From: Acerihabitans sp047324305
Lineage (GTDB): Bacteria > Pseudomonadota > Gammaproteobacteria > Enterobacterales > Enterobacteriaceae
DNA: 64,000 bases
Assembly (NCBI RefSeq): GCF_047324305.1
Contig: NZ_CP178740.1
Coordinates: 1 to 64,000, forward strand
Reading direction: 5' to 3'
The position numbers were made by a program, and so were the translations under genes. This document shows positions 1 to 8,669 of the stretch, in pieces (positions within the stretch are counted from its first letter, which is position 1; every line of letters begins with the position of its first letter). The notes under the pieces are model-generated. The model worked only from the letters and a program-made list of their open reading frames with translations, was not told where the DNA came from and searched no databases.

Positions 1-339
1 CTCATGAACAATAAATATTTGCAGCCCATAGCGTTCAAGGTCAATTAGTTGGCTGGGAAGTTTGCCTCCGTAAAGCTTTATATCTTCTTGAGAAACATAA
101 AGATGCACTTCATAAAGTTCATTAATTTTTTGGTGAAAAATTGACTCCAATGTCATGTAAACCACGTCAAATCGTTTATGATACGTCGTTAATGAAATAA
201 TTATTGCAGCCTTGGTAGATACTGAACGTGGGGCGAATATTCTTAGGATGACGAACCTAAGCAATCTAAACTGATTGAGGATTTTTTTTATAATTATTTT
301 TATTGACTGCAAACATTTTCGCATACTTGACTTCTTCAT
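1..339 (-). CDS. glycosyltransferase, N-terminal part only (cut by window edge)
   Basis: The minus strand stays open from an ATG at 337-339, preceded by a GAGGA ribosome site, to the window edge, giving 113 codons. After a basic N-terminus (about 40 residues) comes AAIIISLTTYHKRFDVVYM, then a segment with VSQEDI and LPSQLIDLERYGLQI. From memory, this resembles a family of LPS/capsule glycosyltransferases that start with an ISLTSYPARI-like strand, a conserved TIESL helix and a LWLS-E/D-LP-L-GL pattern. The donor-binding and catalytic parts lie outside the window. It is the last visible gene of the leftward exopolysaccharide operon and shares its AT-rich composition. The sugar it transfers cannot be inferred. 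Confidence 0.7.
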   Translation of the reverse strand, partial: MKKSSMRKCLQSIKIIIKKILNQFRLLRFVILRIFAPRSVSTKAAIIISLTTYHKRFDVVYMTLESIFHQKINELYEVHLYVSQEDIKLYGGKLPSQLIDLERYGLQIFIVHE

Positions 340-409
340 AATTCCTCGGGTCTACACCGTTGATTTATTTATATCTCAGAAAGCTGATCTGTCAATAATT
401 ATAGTATTT

Positions 410-1420
410 TTAACTTTGGAAGGTTTTGGAAATTATCCTTACATTTTTTTTAATCTTATATAGAAAAACAAACAGTTTAGGAAAATTAAAAATTAATTGA
501 CCAGAAAGACCTACAGGCTTTATTTCTTTAAGCAAGCTATTTTTATGTAGGACAATTGCTGGTATGGGATTATTATTATTGATAGCAAGCAAATATATTG
601 TTCGCAGTGAGCTTTTGACGTAATTAGATATAGTGAGTTGATTGTTCGGACTGATTTCTTTTTTAAGGATATCCAGCACCTGAAACAAAACATTTGCGCG
701 CTGCTCTATATAATCTGCATCTTTATGTGATTCTGTTAGAGAACCATTTCGAATTCTCTGGCTATACAGTATACGAGTGGTAGTATAGCAGCACTTACTA
801 TATAAATATGAGCCTAAAGTAAAAATATGATCTTCATGAACTCGTCCATCAAAGTAAAGATTATTTACTTTTAAAACACAACGTTTTACAACATACGTCC
901 AAGCTGCAGCAGTATAGTCATCCCTTGCTACCATTTGTGAAAAGATTGGTTCACCTGTCTTATACCATTTGTCATTATCGTGATTAACTTTTTTTAGTTT
1001 TATGGATGTTCCTTCTAAAAATCTTTCTGAACTAAAACAAAATAGCTCCATATCATTATTTTGAGCTAATCTAAGAGAAAACTCTTCAAAAAAACCATCC
1101 TTAACTATATCATCAGGATCACAGCAAAAAATAAACGGCTGAGAACTTTTAGCAATAGCGATATTACGAGCATTTCCAACACCATTATTAGCAATATTCA
1201 GTATGTTTATCCTTTGTTCATTAGCGTAATTTTTAAGTAAAATGTCTAAGGTATTATCAGTTGACCCGTCATTTACGATTATTATTTCAGCAGGCAATAT
1301 ATTCTGCCTCATTATTGAATCAACGGCATCTACGATATAGCTAGCAACATTGTAGGCAGGTATTATTACCGAGATAGGACAAATCAATTTATCAATTTTC
1401 ATAGAAAATAAAACCCACAT
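410..1420 (-). CDS. GT2-family glycosyltransferase
   Basis: The protein has up to 336 residues with a GT-A fold. The N-terminal ISVIIPAYNVASYI strand and IIIVNDGSTDNT motif bind the nucleotide-sugar. GVGNARNIAIA is followed by CCDPDDIV, the DxD-type metal site, near residue 110, and HEDHIFTLG near residue 205 is the usual acceptor-side acidic motif. It probably adds one sugar of the exopolysaccharide repeat unit to a lipid-linked precursor on the cytoplasmic membrane face. Two starts are possible: the ATG at 1420, or the ATG at 1402 (MKIDKL), which puts the first strand at the usual distance. Neither has a good ribosome site. There is a 109-bp gap to the upstream beta-helix gene. Donor and linkage are unknown. 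Confidence 0.85.
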   Translation of the reverse strand: MWVLFSMKIDKLICPISVIIPAYNVASYIVDAVDSIMRQNILPAEIIIVNDGSTDNTLDILLKNYANEQRINILNIANNGVGNARNIAIAKSSQPFIFCCDPDDIVKDGFFEEFSLRLAQNNDMELFCFSSERFLEGTSIKLKKVNHDNDKWYKTGEPIFSQMVARDDYTAAAWTYVVKRCVLKVNNLYFDGRVHEDHIFTLGSYLYSKCCYTTTRILYSQRIRNGSLTESHKDADYIEQRANVLFQVLDILKKEISPNNQLTISNYVKSSLRTIYLLAINNNNPIPAIVLHKNSLLKEIKPVGLSGQLIFNFPKLFVFLYKIKKNVRIISKTFQS

Positions 1421-1529
1421 GTTAATAAAAAGATATGAATAATTGATAGAAATGGAAAATACACACTAATTCAAGTTCAAGTAGCAACATTGCTGAATTG
1501 TTATTCATAGATATGCATCATATTCTTTA

Positions 1530-4082
1530 TCATTTAATTTCGCCAAACTCTTTCCAGCCATCATCCGTCATCACAATACCCTCTTTCCCTTTAGATTTTG
1601 GATATACATAATACAAGCGACTTCCTACGAAGCATTTATATTTGCCCCATAGGTTTTCAGGCGAATTAGGTTCATCTGTCAGGTTTTCACGTAACATTAA
1701 CCCTAAAGCAAATATATTAGTGCAATCAAAAATAATCGGGCCAGAAATTTTGTTTTTGCAGTTAATCATAAAGGATTCTGCATCACTACTATTACTAAAA
1801 GCACGGAGTACAGCAAGTGAATTTGCTTTAATTAGAGGTAAATTTGTAGTATTATTATTAATAATATTATGGCTAGCCGTAAGATAGGATGCAAAATCAG
1901 GTATATCTATAATACACTCAGTTATTTTCTTTTCTAATGCGTCATCTTCTTCGATGAAGAAATAGTTACCTTTCAATGAAATATGATCACCCTTTATTAT
2001 AATTCCCTGTTTTTGCAGAGAAGACAGATGCATTATATTTTTACTGATAAGAGCGTCATTAGCAAAAACTTCTATGTATGGTGCCTCTGCAGCGTTATGC
2101 GACGAAAAATAATTTTCGGAAATACTAATTTTCGCATTTGATCTCAATGAGATTTTTCCAGTGAAAATGTTTTTTTCAATTATGAAATTATTGATACCTT
2201 TCTTATTTTTTTCGATCTCAATAATCAAATCAGCATTACTCATGTTGCGAAATGAGTTGCTCGAAATTATCGCGGTTGTATTGTAGCTAAGGTTAGATTT
2301 TCTGGGTTTAGCTTTTTCATCTACTATATATGTATTGCCTCTTATTTCAAGCCCTATAAATCCTGATGTGGTTACTGTATTAAAAAGATTTGCCCAACCT
2401 AATATATTAATATAATTATAGTTGAATTTAAGATTCAAACGACTGGTTGTAAATGCCGGATAATTTTTTGTTCTAACATAATTATATGAAATATCAAGAT
2501 TTTGGTTGGCCGGATTTACAACAGCATAGGACATGCCACCTAAATGAGAGCGACGCTGTTCATAACCATGTTGAGGGCATGGTATATCATCACAATATAG
2601 CATATCTGTAAAATTGCGTTGAATAACACCTCGTACACCACTACATGATATTGGCATATAACAATTCAGAACTTGATTATTTATTACTGAAATGTCTACT
2701 TCGGCCTCCCCTTTGATGCCAATCACGTACCCATATACAATACAATTACTAATTTCTATGCCCCGAGATAATCTGTCATCGTTTTTTGTTATAGTTTTTA
2801 GCCATTCTATCTTTGGAGGTGCTTGATTAATTTGTCCAACTGATCCAACATAAAACTCACTCCACAGACCAATATAACCACACAATGTACCATTTAGCTG
2901 TTGGCCTGTATCAGGCGTTTTGAAATCCACATTATATTTACGTGTATTCCATGCTACGCAGTTAGTTATAGTTCCTCCATAGCAAGACCACAGGAAAATA
3001 GCTCCACCCGAACTATCCTTACTCATACTTCCATCTTGCGCGACAAGTTGATTTGCCGACACATTATAAAAATATAAATTGGAACAATGTGGATTAAAAG
3101 ATCTTCTACAATAGATGCCATTCCCATAAATATTATAAAAATGAATATTCCTGAAGATTGGATTTAAGCAATAAGAGACATCTAATGCAATTGTTCCTTT
3201 CGAATAAGGTGATGGATGGCAAACACCAAGATTATTAAAATCTGCCCCCCCCTGATTCCTTTGTTTGCTATATTCGAAACATAAATTTTCAATCACTACT
3301 GAATCGATATACCGCGAAGTATCCAACCCAGTTATTTTAATCAACGCAGGTTCAGCAATTCCGAATTGGCTTTTCTTTTGGGGGGATGGATCCACATTTT
3401 CAAAGGTGAAAATTGTGGCTTTACCTTGTCCACGCAGAATAAATTTTTGTATTCCTTCGAAATATTTAATTTGTTTCCTTAATGTACCAAAATTAATCAT
3501 CCCTTTCGGAAATTCAAGGATTCCTCCCACTCTAGTGATGTAATCAATAGCACTTGATATATTCTCTTCACGCGGAATATTATCGCCAGTAACACCAAAC
3601 CACTCAGCATCGCACACGCCTGCCTTAACACGCAACCAGCACCATTCTTCATTTACTCGAAAAACAGTTCCATTATCATCGTCAAGACTTTTATCCTTAA
3701 TAGCATAAAACTCGCCACCTCCGGCCTTCGAAAACTGACTTATGTTTACTGATGCATAGTAAGAAGCAAGTTGTATACGTTGTCCTATATCATTTGGAAC
3801 AACATGTCGCAGCTCTTCGACACTTTGACACTGACCAATATATTTTAATGAATCATTCGCTATGAATAAATTTTTAATTTTTTTTATTATGAAGTCAAAA
3901 CTTTTATCATCGGGAACATTTTGCGAGCCAAGCCCAAGCTCTCTATCTACTTCATTTGTTTTAGCAATGGCTGGCAGGATGACTAAAGCAGGTATGATTT
4001 TAAAAATTCTAATAATGTTTTTTCTATATGAGTCAACTTTCTTTTTTTCATCAGCCTCTTTTTTATTTGAAGAATTAAACAT
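1530..4082 (-). CDS. right-handed beta-helix protein of the exopolysaccharide cluster (pectate-lyase/tailspike-like)
   Basis: The protein has 850 residues. A charged N-terminus is followed by a hydrophobic segment at about residues 24-41, which suggests a signal anchor or uncleaved export signal. The segment DAEWFGVTGDNIPREENI and a following ILEFPKG are typical of the first coil of pectate-lyase-3/tailspike beta-helices. The rest is rich in short N/I/G strands (for example GNGIYCRRSFNPHCSNLYFY), as in parallel beta-helices. Its place after the glycosyltransferases matches amsF in the amylovoran cluster, as I recall that order, so a role in trimming or processing exopolysaccharide in the periplasm is the best inference. 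Catalytic residues cannot be assigned. The gene is AT-rich and contains a run of eight G in frame (3245-3252). Confidence 0.7.
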   Translation of the reverse strand: MFNSSNKKEADEKKKVDSYRKNIIRIFKIIPALVILPAIAKTNEVDRELGLGSQNVPDDKSFDFIIKKIKNLFIANDSLKYIGQCQSVEELRHVVPNDIGQRIQLASYYASVNISQFSKAGGGEFYAIKDKSLDDDNGTVFRVNEEWCWLRVKAGVCDAEWFGVTGDNIPREENISSAIDYITRVGGILEFPKGMINFGTLRKQIKYFEGIQKFILRGQGKATIFTFENVDPSPQKKSQFGIAEPALIKITGLDTSRYIDSVVIENLCFEYSKQRNQGGADFNNLGVCHPSPYSKGTIALDVSYCLNPIFRNIHFYNIYGNGIYCRRSFNPHCSNLYFYNVSANQLVAQDGSMSKDSSGGAIFLWSCYGGTITNCVAWNTRKYNVDFKTPDTGQQLNGTLCGYIGLWSEFYVGSVGQINQAPPKIEWLKTITKNDDRLSRGIEISNCIVYGYVIGIKGEAEVDISVINNQVLNCYMPISCSGVRGVIQRNFTDMLYCDDIPCPQHGYEQRRSHLGGMSYAVVNPANQNLDISYNYVRTKNYPAFTTSRLNLKFNYNYINILGWANLFNTVTTSGFIGLEIRGNTYIVDEKAKPRKSNLSYNTTAIISSNSFRNMSNADLIIEIEKNKKGINNFIIEKNIFTGKISLRSNAKISISENYFSSHNAAEAPYIEVFANDALISKNIMHLSSLQKQGIIIKGDHISLKGNYFFIEEDDALEKKITECIIDIPDFASYLTASHNIINNNTTNLPLIKANSLAVLRAFSNSSDAESFMINCKNKISGPIIFDCTNIFALGLMLRENLTDEPNSPENLWGKYKCFVGSRLYYVYPKSKGKEGIVMTDDGWKEFGEIK
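3245..3252 (-). repeat. G8 homopolymer tract inside the beta-helix gene
   Basis: Eight C on the plus strand, read as eight G in the coding strand, encode part of the NQGGAD segment. The surrounding gene is strongly AT-rich, so the run stands out. A one-base slip would truncate the protein at about one third of its length. Confidence 0.9.
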
Positions 4083-4148
4083 ATAATTTACCTTTAATAA
4101 GCGACTGAAATATTATTCATTAACTAAACAAGCTACATTTTAATAGCA

Positions 4149-5237
4149 TTATTTAAAATATACATCGACCTGTTTATTATGAGCTTCAGTAGTAAATCGT
4201 TCAGAAAGAGCCGCTGATTTTTCCCAGGCTATTTTTACTTCTTCCGGTTTAGTTTTGACCCAATCTATTTTTCTCTGCCAGCTCTCAACATCATCATCTT
4301 TAACGACAAAAGCATTATCAACTGTCTCTGTTATACCGCCATGATTTGATACCAAAACGGGAATGCCACTACGAATTCCCTCTACGGCAACTCGTCCAAA
4401 TGGCTCATCCCAAAGTGATGGGACGATGAGAAGATCGAAGGAAGCAAAAATTTTCTCAACATCATTCCCCCATCCTAAATACTCTATATTTTTGACCTTG
4501 TAATTCCTATTTTCTTTGGAAAAATAGGAGAAATTGTAATCGGGAAATTTCTCAGCAATTGCAAGAAATACGGTTTCTCCTTTGATCGGCTTTGGATTTA
4601 TCATTCCAATATTAATTTTTTTTGGATCATAATTTCTAAAATCTTTTCTAACAATATCAATCGGAGGATATAAAACATGAATATTATCTTTCGGGATATT
4701 AAAATACTTAGATATTTCTAGCTTCATATATTTACTATTAGTTATAATAAATTTCGCTTCTGTATATGTGGCTTTAATCAGATTATTGACGCTATAATAA
4801 AAAAGCCTTTTTCTAATGCGCTCAACAATACTTTCCCCGACCACTTTATAATTTAGAAAATCCTCAAACGCTCTCACTAAGATTATCTTATCTGAGTCAT
4901 TATATTTATTTACAAAACTAGCCGTACCATTTGTGCTAATGGTAATCACATTACTTTCTTTTTTTAAATAATCCTTGATTGTCTTATACAGCCAAATTTT
5001 TTTCTTAGCTTTAACTATAAGTGATGGTTGGTCAAAACCCGGTTTAGTAATGATCGTAACATTTTTAATAGGTACTTCTAATAAATCTTTAGAAACAATA
5101 GCTGCAATAACAATAAGCGAGTGTTTTGACGATAGTTCTCTGATAAGAGTATAATTAGAAATAGTGCCCCCTGTAGAGTATTCATCTTTAGGGCTACGAA
5201 ATACAGGCAAGCAAAATACTATTTTTGAGGTTGTCAT
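4149..5237 (-). CDS. GT4-family (GT-B fold) glycosyltransferase
   Basis: The 362-residue protein has an N-terminal half starting KIVFCLPVF with a GGT loop near residue 24, the acceptor-side Rossmann domain. The C-terminal donor domain contains GMINPKPIKGETVFLAIAE and PSLWDEPFGRVAVEGIRSG. The last carries the EPFGRVAVE acidic motif (E-x7-E) that binds the nucleotide-sugar, followed by PVLVSNHGGITE. It is probably cytoplasmic or peripherally membrane bound and adds a repeat-unit sugar. It lies 52 bp after the previous glycosyltransferase gene and 66 bp before the beta-helix gene in the same transcription unit. Sugar specificity is unknown. Confidence 0.87.
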   Translation of the reverse strand: MTTSKIVFCLPVFRSPKDEYSTGGTISNYTLIRELSSKHSLIVIAAIVSKDLLEVPIKNVTIITKPGFDQPSLIVKAKKKIWLYKTIKDYLKKESNVITISTNGTASFVNKYNDSDKIILVRAFEDFLNYKVVGESIVERIRKRLFYYSVNNLIKATYTEAKFIITNSKYMKLEISKYFNIPKDNIHVLYPPIDIVRKDFRNYDPKKINIGMINPKPIKGETVFLAIAEKFPDYNFSYFSKENRNYKVKNIEYLGWGNDVEKIFASFDLLIVPSLWDEPFGRVAVEGIRSGIPVLVSNHGGITETVDNAFVVKDDDVESWQRKIDWVKTKPEEVKIAWEKSAALSERFTTEAHNKQVDVYFK

Positions 5238-5289
5238 AAAAATTTTCGCTTATTGTGATCTAACATTAGGTACTTGTAATAAGTAATTA

Positions 5290-6387
5290 TTAAACTTTTT
5301 CATCATCCATTACGGAGTAATAAACATTCTTTGTTTCTGCTATCATTATTTCAGTAGTAAAGTGTTTTAAAAAATTTTCGTTTCCATTTCGACCTAAAGT
5401 TACTAAATCACTTTCTGACATAATTTTAATCTTGTCGACTAAATCATCCGAATCACCTGATTGGAATAACATGCCGGTGATACCATCAGAAATTTGTTCA
5501 GGAAATGAACTTGCATTGCTTGCGATGACAGGGAGTCCATAACTCATTGCTTCAAGTGGGACCATTGCAAATCCTTCCCAGCGACTTGGGATGACTAAAA
5601 TATTAGCAATCAGGAAATAATGCTCTAAATCTTTACCTTTCAACCACCCAGTATATTTAACATTTGGTAATGACAATTTAAGACTCAAATTATCGTTTAC
5701 TGCATCCCCAACCAAATATAAATTATATTTATTTTCTGGAAGCTTTTTAAATGCTTGCAGTAATATATCATAACCTTTCTGATAATCAAATCGCCCTACG
5801 AATAAGAGATTAATTATTCCATCAAGGCCGACGCGATTATTAGCTAAAATGGCTTTAATATTGACTCCATTATAAATAACTTTTAATTTTTTCTCGTTAA
5901 AACCGGATAATAACGCCTGTTTTTTTTCAAAATTACTTACACAGATATAAACATCAGTCATCGGTTGAAGCATTCTTTCCGCAAAAATATATATATTTTT
6001 TTTTGCCTTCGAGGTTGTCATTAAAAATGAAAAAGCATGAGGACAATACACAATTTTAGGCCTAAAAAAAGGTAATAAAAAAAATAGAACAACTCTACCT
6101 AGTATACCTGCAAATGTACTATGCAAATGTATTATATCAGGTTTAAATTTATAAACGGTCTTTGAGAAAGAATACAAAAAAGCTATTAACGAAAAAAGAT
6201 TACGTTTTTCTCTTCTAAACGTAATAATATATTTTTTATTTATTCCTTGTAACTCATCTGACTGTAAATCAGGTATTAAACATTTTAAGTCAGATACTTC
6301 TTGCCATTCTAATTGAGAAATTACTAGTTGTGATAATACAGTAGCAACCCCCCCCTTTATCGTTTCTGCGGCATGTAGAACTTTCAT
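5290..6387 (-). CDS. GT4-family (GT-B fold) glycosyltransferase
   Basis: The 365-residue protein has the N-terminal KGGVATVLSQL glycine loop and DIIHLHSTFAG. The donor domain shows LFVGRFDYQKGYDILLQAF and IPSRWEGFAMVPLEAMSYG, the E-x7-E motif, then PVIASNASSFPE. This order is typical of exopolysaccharide GT4 enzymes. The start codon overlaps the stop of the upstream polymerase gene by 4 bp, so translation is probably coupled. Codons for the KGGV loop are a run of eight G (6348-6355) within the first 14 codons, so a slip there would abolish the protein. Donor and acceptor sugars are not known. Confidence 0.88.
   Translation of the reverse strand: MKVLHAAETIKGGVATVLSQLVISQLEWQEVSDLKCLIPDLQSDELQGINKKYIITFRREKRNLFSLIAFLYSFSKTVYKFKPDIIHLHSTFAGILGRVVLFFLLPFFRPKIVYCPHAFSFLMTTSKAKKNIYIFAERMLQPMTDVYICVSNFEKKQALLSGFNEKKLKVIYNGVNIKAILANNRVGLDGIINLLFVGRFDYQKGYDILLQAFKKLPENKYNLYLVGDAVNDNLSLKLSLPNVKYTGWLKGKDLEHYFLIANILVIPSRWEGFAMVPLEAMSYGLPVIASNASSFPEQISDGITGMLFQSGDSDDLVDKIKIMSESDLVTLGRNGNENFLKHFTTEIMIAETKNVYYSVMDDEKV
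6348..6355 (-). repeat. G8 homopolymer tract near the start of a glycosyltransferase gene
   Basis: Eight consecutive C on the plus strand (G on the coding strand) cover the GGV codons at residues 12-14. The tract lies in the 5' end of the gene, where frameshifts switch expression off fully. The present length keeps the gene in frame. Confidence 0.9.
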
Positions 6388-7514
6388 TCCATCTCCTGTT
6401 GATTACTAATCAGTTTCCTTTCGTTTTTGTAAGCTTTTAGTCCCATTATTATAAAAAAACACAACGGGTAAAACGGAGATAAATGGCGTACATAACTACC
6501 GTAATCTGGTTCAAATATACTTTGTATTGTTGTGAAAGAGATTATTAAACAAGCAACTGCTCTCAGCAGTTTGGCTTCTGAATGCCCAATGCAAAAGGAA
6601 ACAACTTTCCATAATCGAACAAACAAAAATATAATAAAAAAAGATATAACGAGGTAATAGGGAGAAAGTGCTAAAATCAATGGAATAGGAAACATTAACA
6701 TCAACCATGTTATGAAGACATTAAGCCAACTGATAATTATCCCCCCCCCCGGTATATAGCTGGTTATCATTGTATTTGTTTTCGCATTTGCATCTTGAGT
6801 TTCAATACGCATATCATTGATAATCGTTCTGAATCTATCAATATCAACACCTAGACCCACATGGAATGCAATTGCAAGCAAAAGTAAGAACACCAATACA
6901 ACACACACTACCTGCCACGGTTTTTTTACGATGCCAAAAGCCATATACATCATCCAAAATTGGCAAACAAAAATAAACCAATACGAACGATAGAAATATC
7001 CATATGCCATTGCAAGGATAGACCATAATAACAAGCCTTTTATTCCTTTTTTAGCTAAAAATAAAAATGGCGCGATAACGAGCAAAACAATAAAATCCTT
7101 GCTAAGTAATGTCATATAGATGACAGACAGCATTAAATAAAACAGGTACATTCCCACTTCGAGTAATGTTATTTCCTTTGCCATAGATCTTTTCAAGGCA
7201 ATGACAAAAAGATATACAATTATCAATGAAGAAATTAATGGAAAAATAAAAGAATATCTGTCAACTGAGAATAAATTGTAAAATGCGGCTGTGCTAGAAA
7301 AGGAATCTCCATGAGCAAAATCGCTACCAGATTTCATAAATGCATATATTGTATTAGCATCCCAAAAAAAATACTTTGGGAGGATATCTTCTTTTACTAT
7401 AGCTAGCACCGGAAATAACATTAACAATATTAACCAAATTATAAAAGAAGAATGCGCATTGAATCTATATTTATTATTTTTACCAAATATGATGCTAATT
7501 TTTAGAGGTTTCAT
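6384..7514 (-). CDS. Wzy-like exopolysaccharide polymerase (multi-spanning membrane protein)
   Basis: The 376-residue protein is very hydrophobic, with about nine to eleven predicted membrane segments (for example residues 25-43, 75-95, 120-135 and 160-220) and a larger loop around residues 225-260 containing DIDRFRTIINDMRIETQD. This architecture, its place within a Wza/Wzb/Wzc cluster and the lack of sequence motifs fit Wzy polymerases (AmsC/WcaD type), which join undecaprenyl-linked repeat units on the periplasmic face. The gene directly follows the upstream glycosyltransferase without spacer and overlaps the next one by 4 bp. A run of ten G (6741-6750) encodes part of SYIPGGGIIIS. Family assignment rests on topology and context. 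Confidence 0.75.
   Translation of the reverse strand: MKPLKISIIFGKNNKYRFNAHSSFIIWLILLMLFPVLAIVKEDILPKYFFWDANTIYAFMKSGSDFAHGDSFSSTAAFYNLFSVDRYSFIFPLISSLIIVYLFVIALKRSMAKEITLLEVGMYLFYLMLSVIYMTLLSKDFIVLLVIAPFLFLAKKGIKGLLLWSILAMAYGYFYRSYWFIFVCQFWMMYMAFGIVKKPWQVVCVVLVFLLLLAIAFHVGLGVDIDRFRTIINDMRIETQDANAKTNTMITSYIPGGGIIISWLNVFITWLMLMFPIPLILALSPYYLVISFFIIFLFVRLWKVVSFCIGHSEAKLLRAVACLIISFTTIQSIFEPDYGSYVRHLSPFYPLCFFIIMGLKAYKNERKLISNQQEME
6741..6750 (-). repeat. G10 homopolymer tract inside the wzy-like gene
   Basis: Ten consecutive C on the plus strand (G on the coding strand) lie in a clearly AT-rich gene and encode PGGG near residue 256. Runs of this length slip frequently in bacteria. The present length keeps the polymerase open. 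Confidence 0.93.
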
Positions 7515-8609
7515 TTATGCCTCCAAATCTTTTTTTGCTTCGCTTATAAGATTATTAAATTGAGTTATTGAATGCTCATTTTCAATGAAGGCTATTGCAG
7601 CTTTACCCAACCTTTCTCTTTTTAACTGATTTTCAATGAGACTCTGAATGGCTGCAGCAGCTTCTTTACTATCTTTGACGAACAAACCATTTTGATCGTC
7701 AACTATATAATTTTTTAGTTCCCCCACTGACGTAACCACACAAGGAATTCCCGTGCTCATGGCTTCTAAAGTTGCAATACTTAGGCCTTCAAACTTACTT
7801 AACAGTAAATATATGTCGAAGTTAACCATATCATGTTGCCAGTTGTGTTTGAAGCCTTCAAAAATGATGTTATTATTTAATTTTCTTTCAAGGCTATAAT
7901 TTTTGAGTTTTGCTTCAAGAGGTCCGTCACCGAAAAAATGCATTTGAACATTTAAACCCAATCGAGTAAGTATCTCAAGAGTATTAATACATTCGATATG
8001 ATTTTTTTGTTCCGTAAGTCTTCCAATTACAGCGATTCTTATAGAAGTTCCAATATTATAATTTTCTTTTTTCGGATATAAATTGCTAGTTGAAAATAGA
8101 GGGACAATTTTAGTTTTTTTCTTATTGTCACCAAGTCTCATATGTAATGATTCCAAAGTTGCTTTAGAGTCACACCAGAAATAATCGGTCAAAAAATCAC
8201 TGTATTTTTGTAAATAATAGGCGATCTTATTTTGAAAACAGATATTATGCTCGAACGTAATTAACTTGAACTTTTTTGTTAACCTAGCCAATCTCGCAAC
8301 CATAACGGATTGCGAAAGTGAGCTAATAACTATATCAACCTTTTCTTTTATTATTAGTGTTCGGAGTTGAAAGGAATATGATAAAAGTCGTTTATTATTT
8401 ATCTTATTTTTTTCGATAAAAATAAGTTTCTCTTTAAGGCGGAGTGATAATCTTTTTTCAAGATCGCTATTCGACTTAGATAAACATACTAATTTAAAGT
8501 CTACCTCATCAAATAGTCTGCTTTGTATCAATTTTTCTAGGCCTAGTTCTGCCCCACCAGGATCTAAATTATTAATGATGTAGATAACTTTTTTATAAGG
8601 TAAACGCAT
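7515..8609 (-). CDS. GT4-family (GT-B fold) glycosyltransferase
   Basis: The 364-residue protein starts KVIYIINNLDPGGAELGLEKL, the glycine-rich acceptor-domain loop. Later it has RIAVIGRLTEQKNHIECINTL and LLLSKFEGLSIATLEAMSTG with the E-x7-E donor-binding motif, then PCVVTSVGELKNYI. It is the first glycosyltransferase after wzc and sits just downstream of the hairpin attenuator at 8636-8661, so it should be expressed below wza-wzb-wzc. It may add an early sugar of the repeat unit, but this is not determined by the sequence. Its stop abuts the ATG of the polymerase gene with no spacer. Confidence 0.88.
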   Translation of the reverse strand: MRLPYKKVIYIINNLDPGGAELGLEKLIQSRLFDEVDFKLVCLSKSNSDLEKRLSLRLKEKLIFIEKNKINNKRLLSYSFQLRTLIIKEKVDIVISSLSQSVMVARLARLTKKFKLITFEHNICFQNKIAYYLQKYSDFLTDYFWCDSKATLESLHMRLGDNKKKTKIVPLFSTSNLYPKKENYNIGTSIRIAVIGRLTEQKNHIECINTLEILTRLGLNVQMHFFGDGPLEAKLKNYSLERKLNNNIIFEGFKHNWQHDMVNFDIYLLLSKFEGLSIATLEAMSTGIPCVVTSVGELKNYIVDDQNGLFVKDSKEAAAAIQSLIENQLKRERLGKAAIAFIENEHSITQFNNLISEAKKDLEA

Positions 8610-8635
8610 TCTTTCATCCCATACTCAAAATAGCA

Positions 8636-8661
8636 AATTGGCAATAAAATTATTGCCAATT
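8636..8661 (-). terminator. hairpin attenuator between wzc and the glycosyltransferase genes
   Basis: An 11-bp perfect stem (AATTGGCAATA / TATTGCCAATT) with a 4-nt loop starts 8 nt after the wzc stop and is followed by TGCTATTTT on the minus strand. A stem-loop at the same place after wzc is known in E. coli K30-type group 1 capsule operons, where it lowers downstream transcription and is relieved by RfaH. That role here is inferred from position. Confidence 0.75.
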
Positions 8662-8669
8662 GTGATTAA

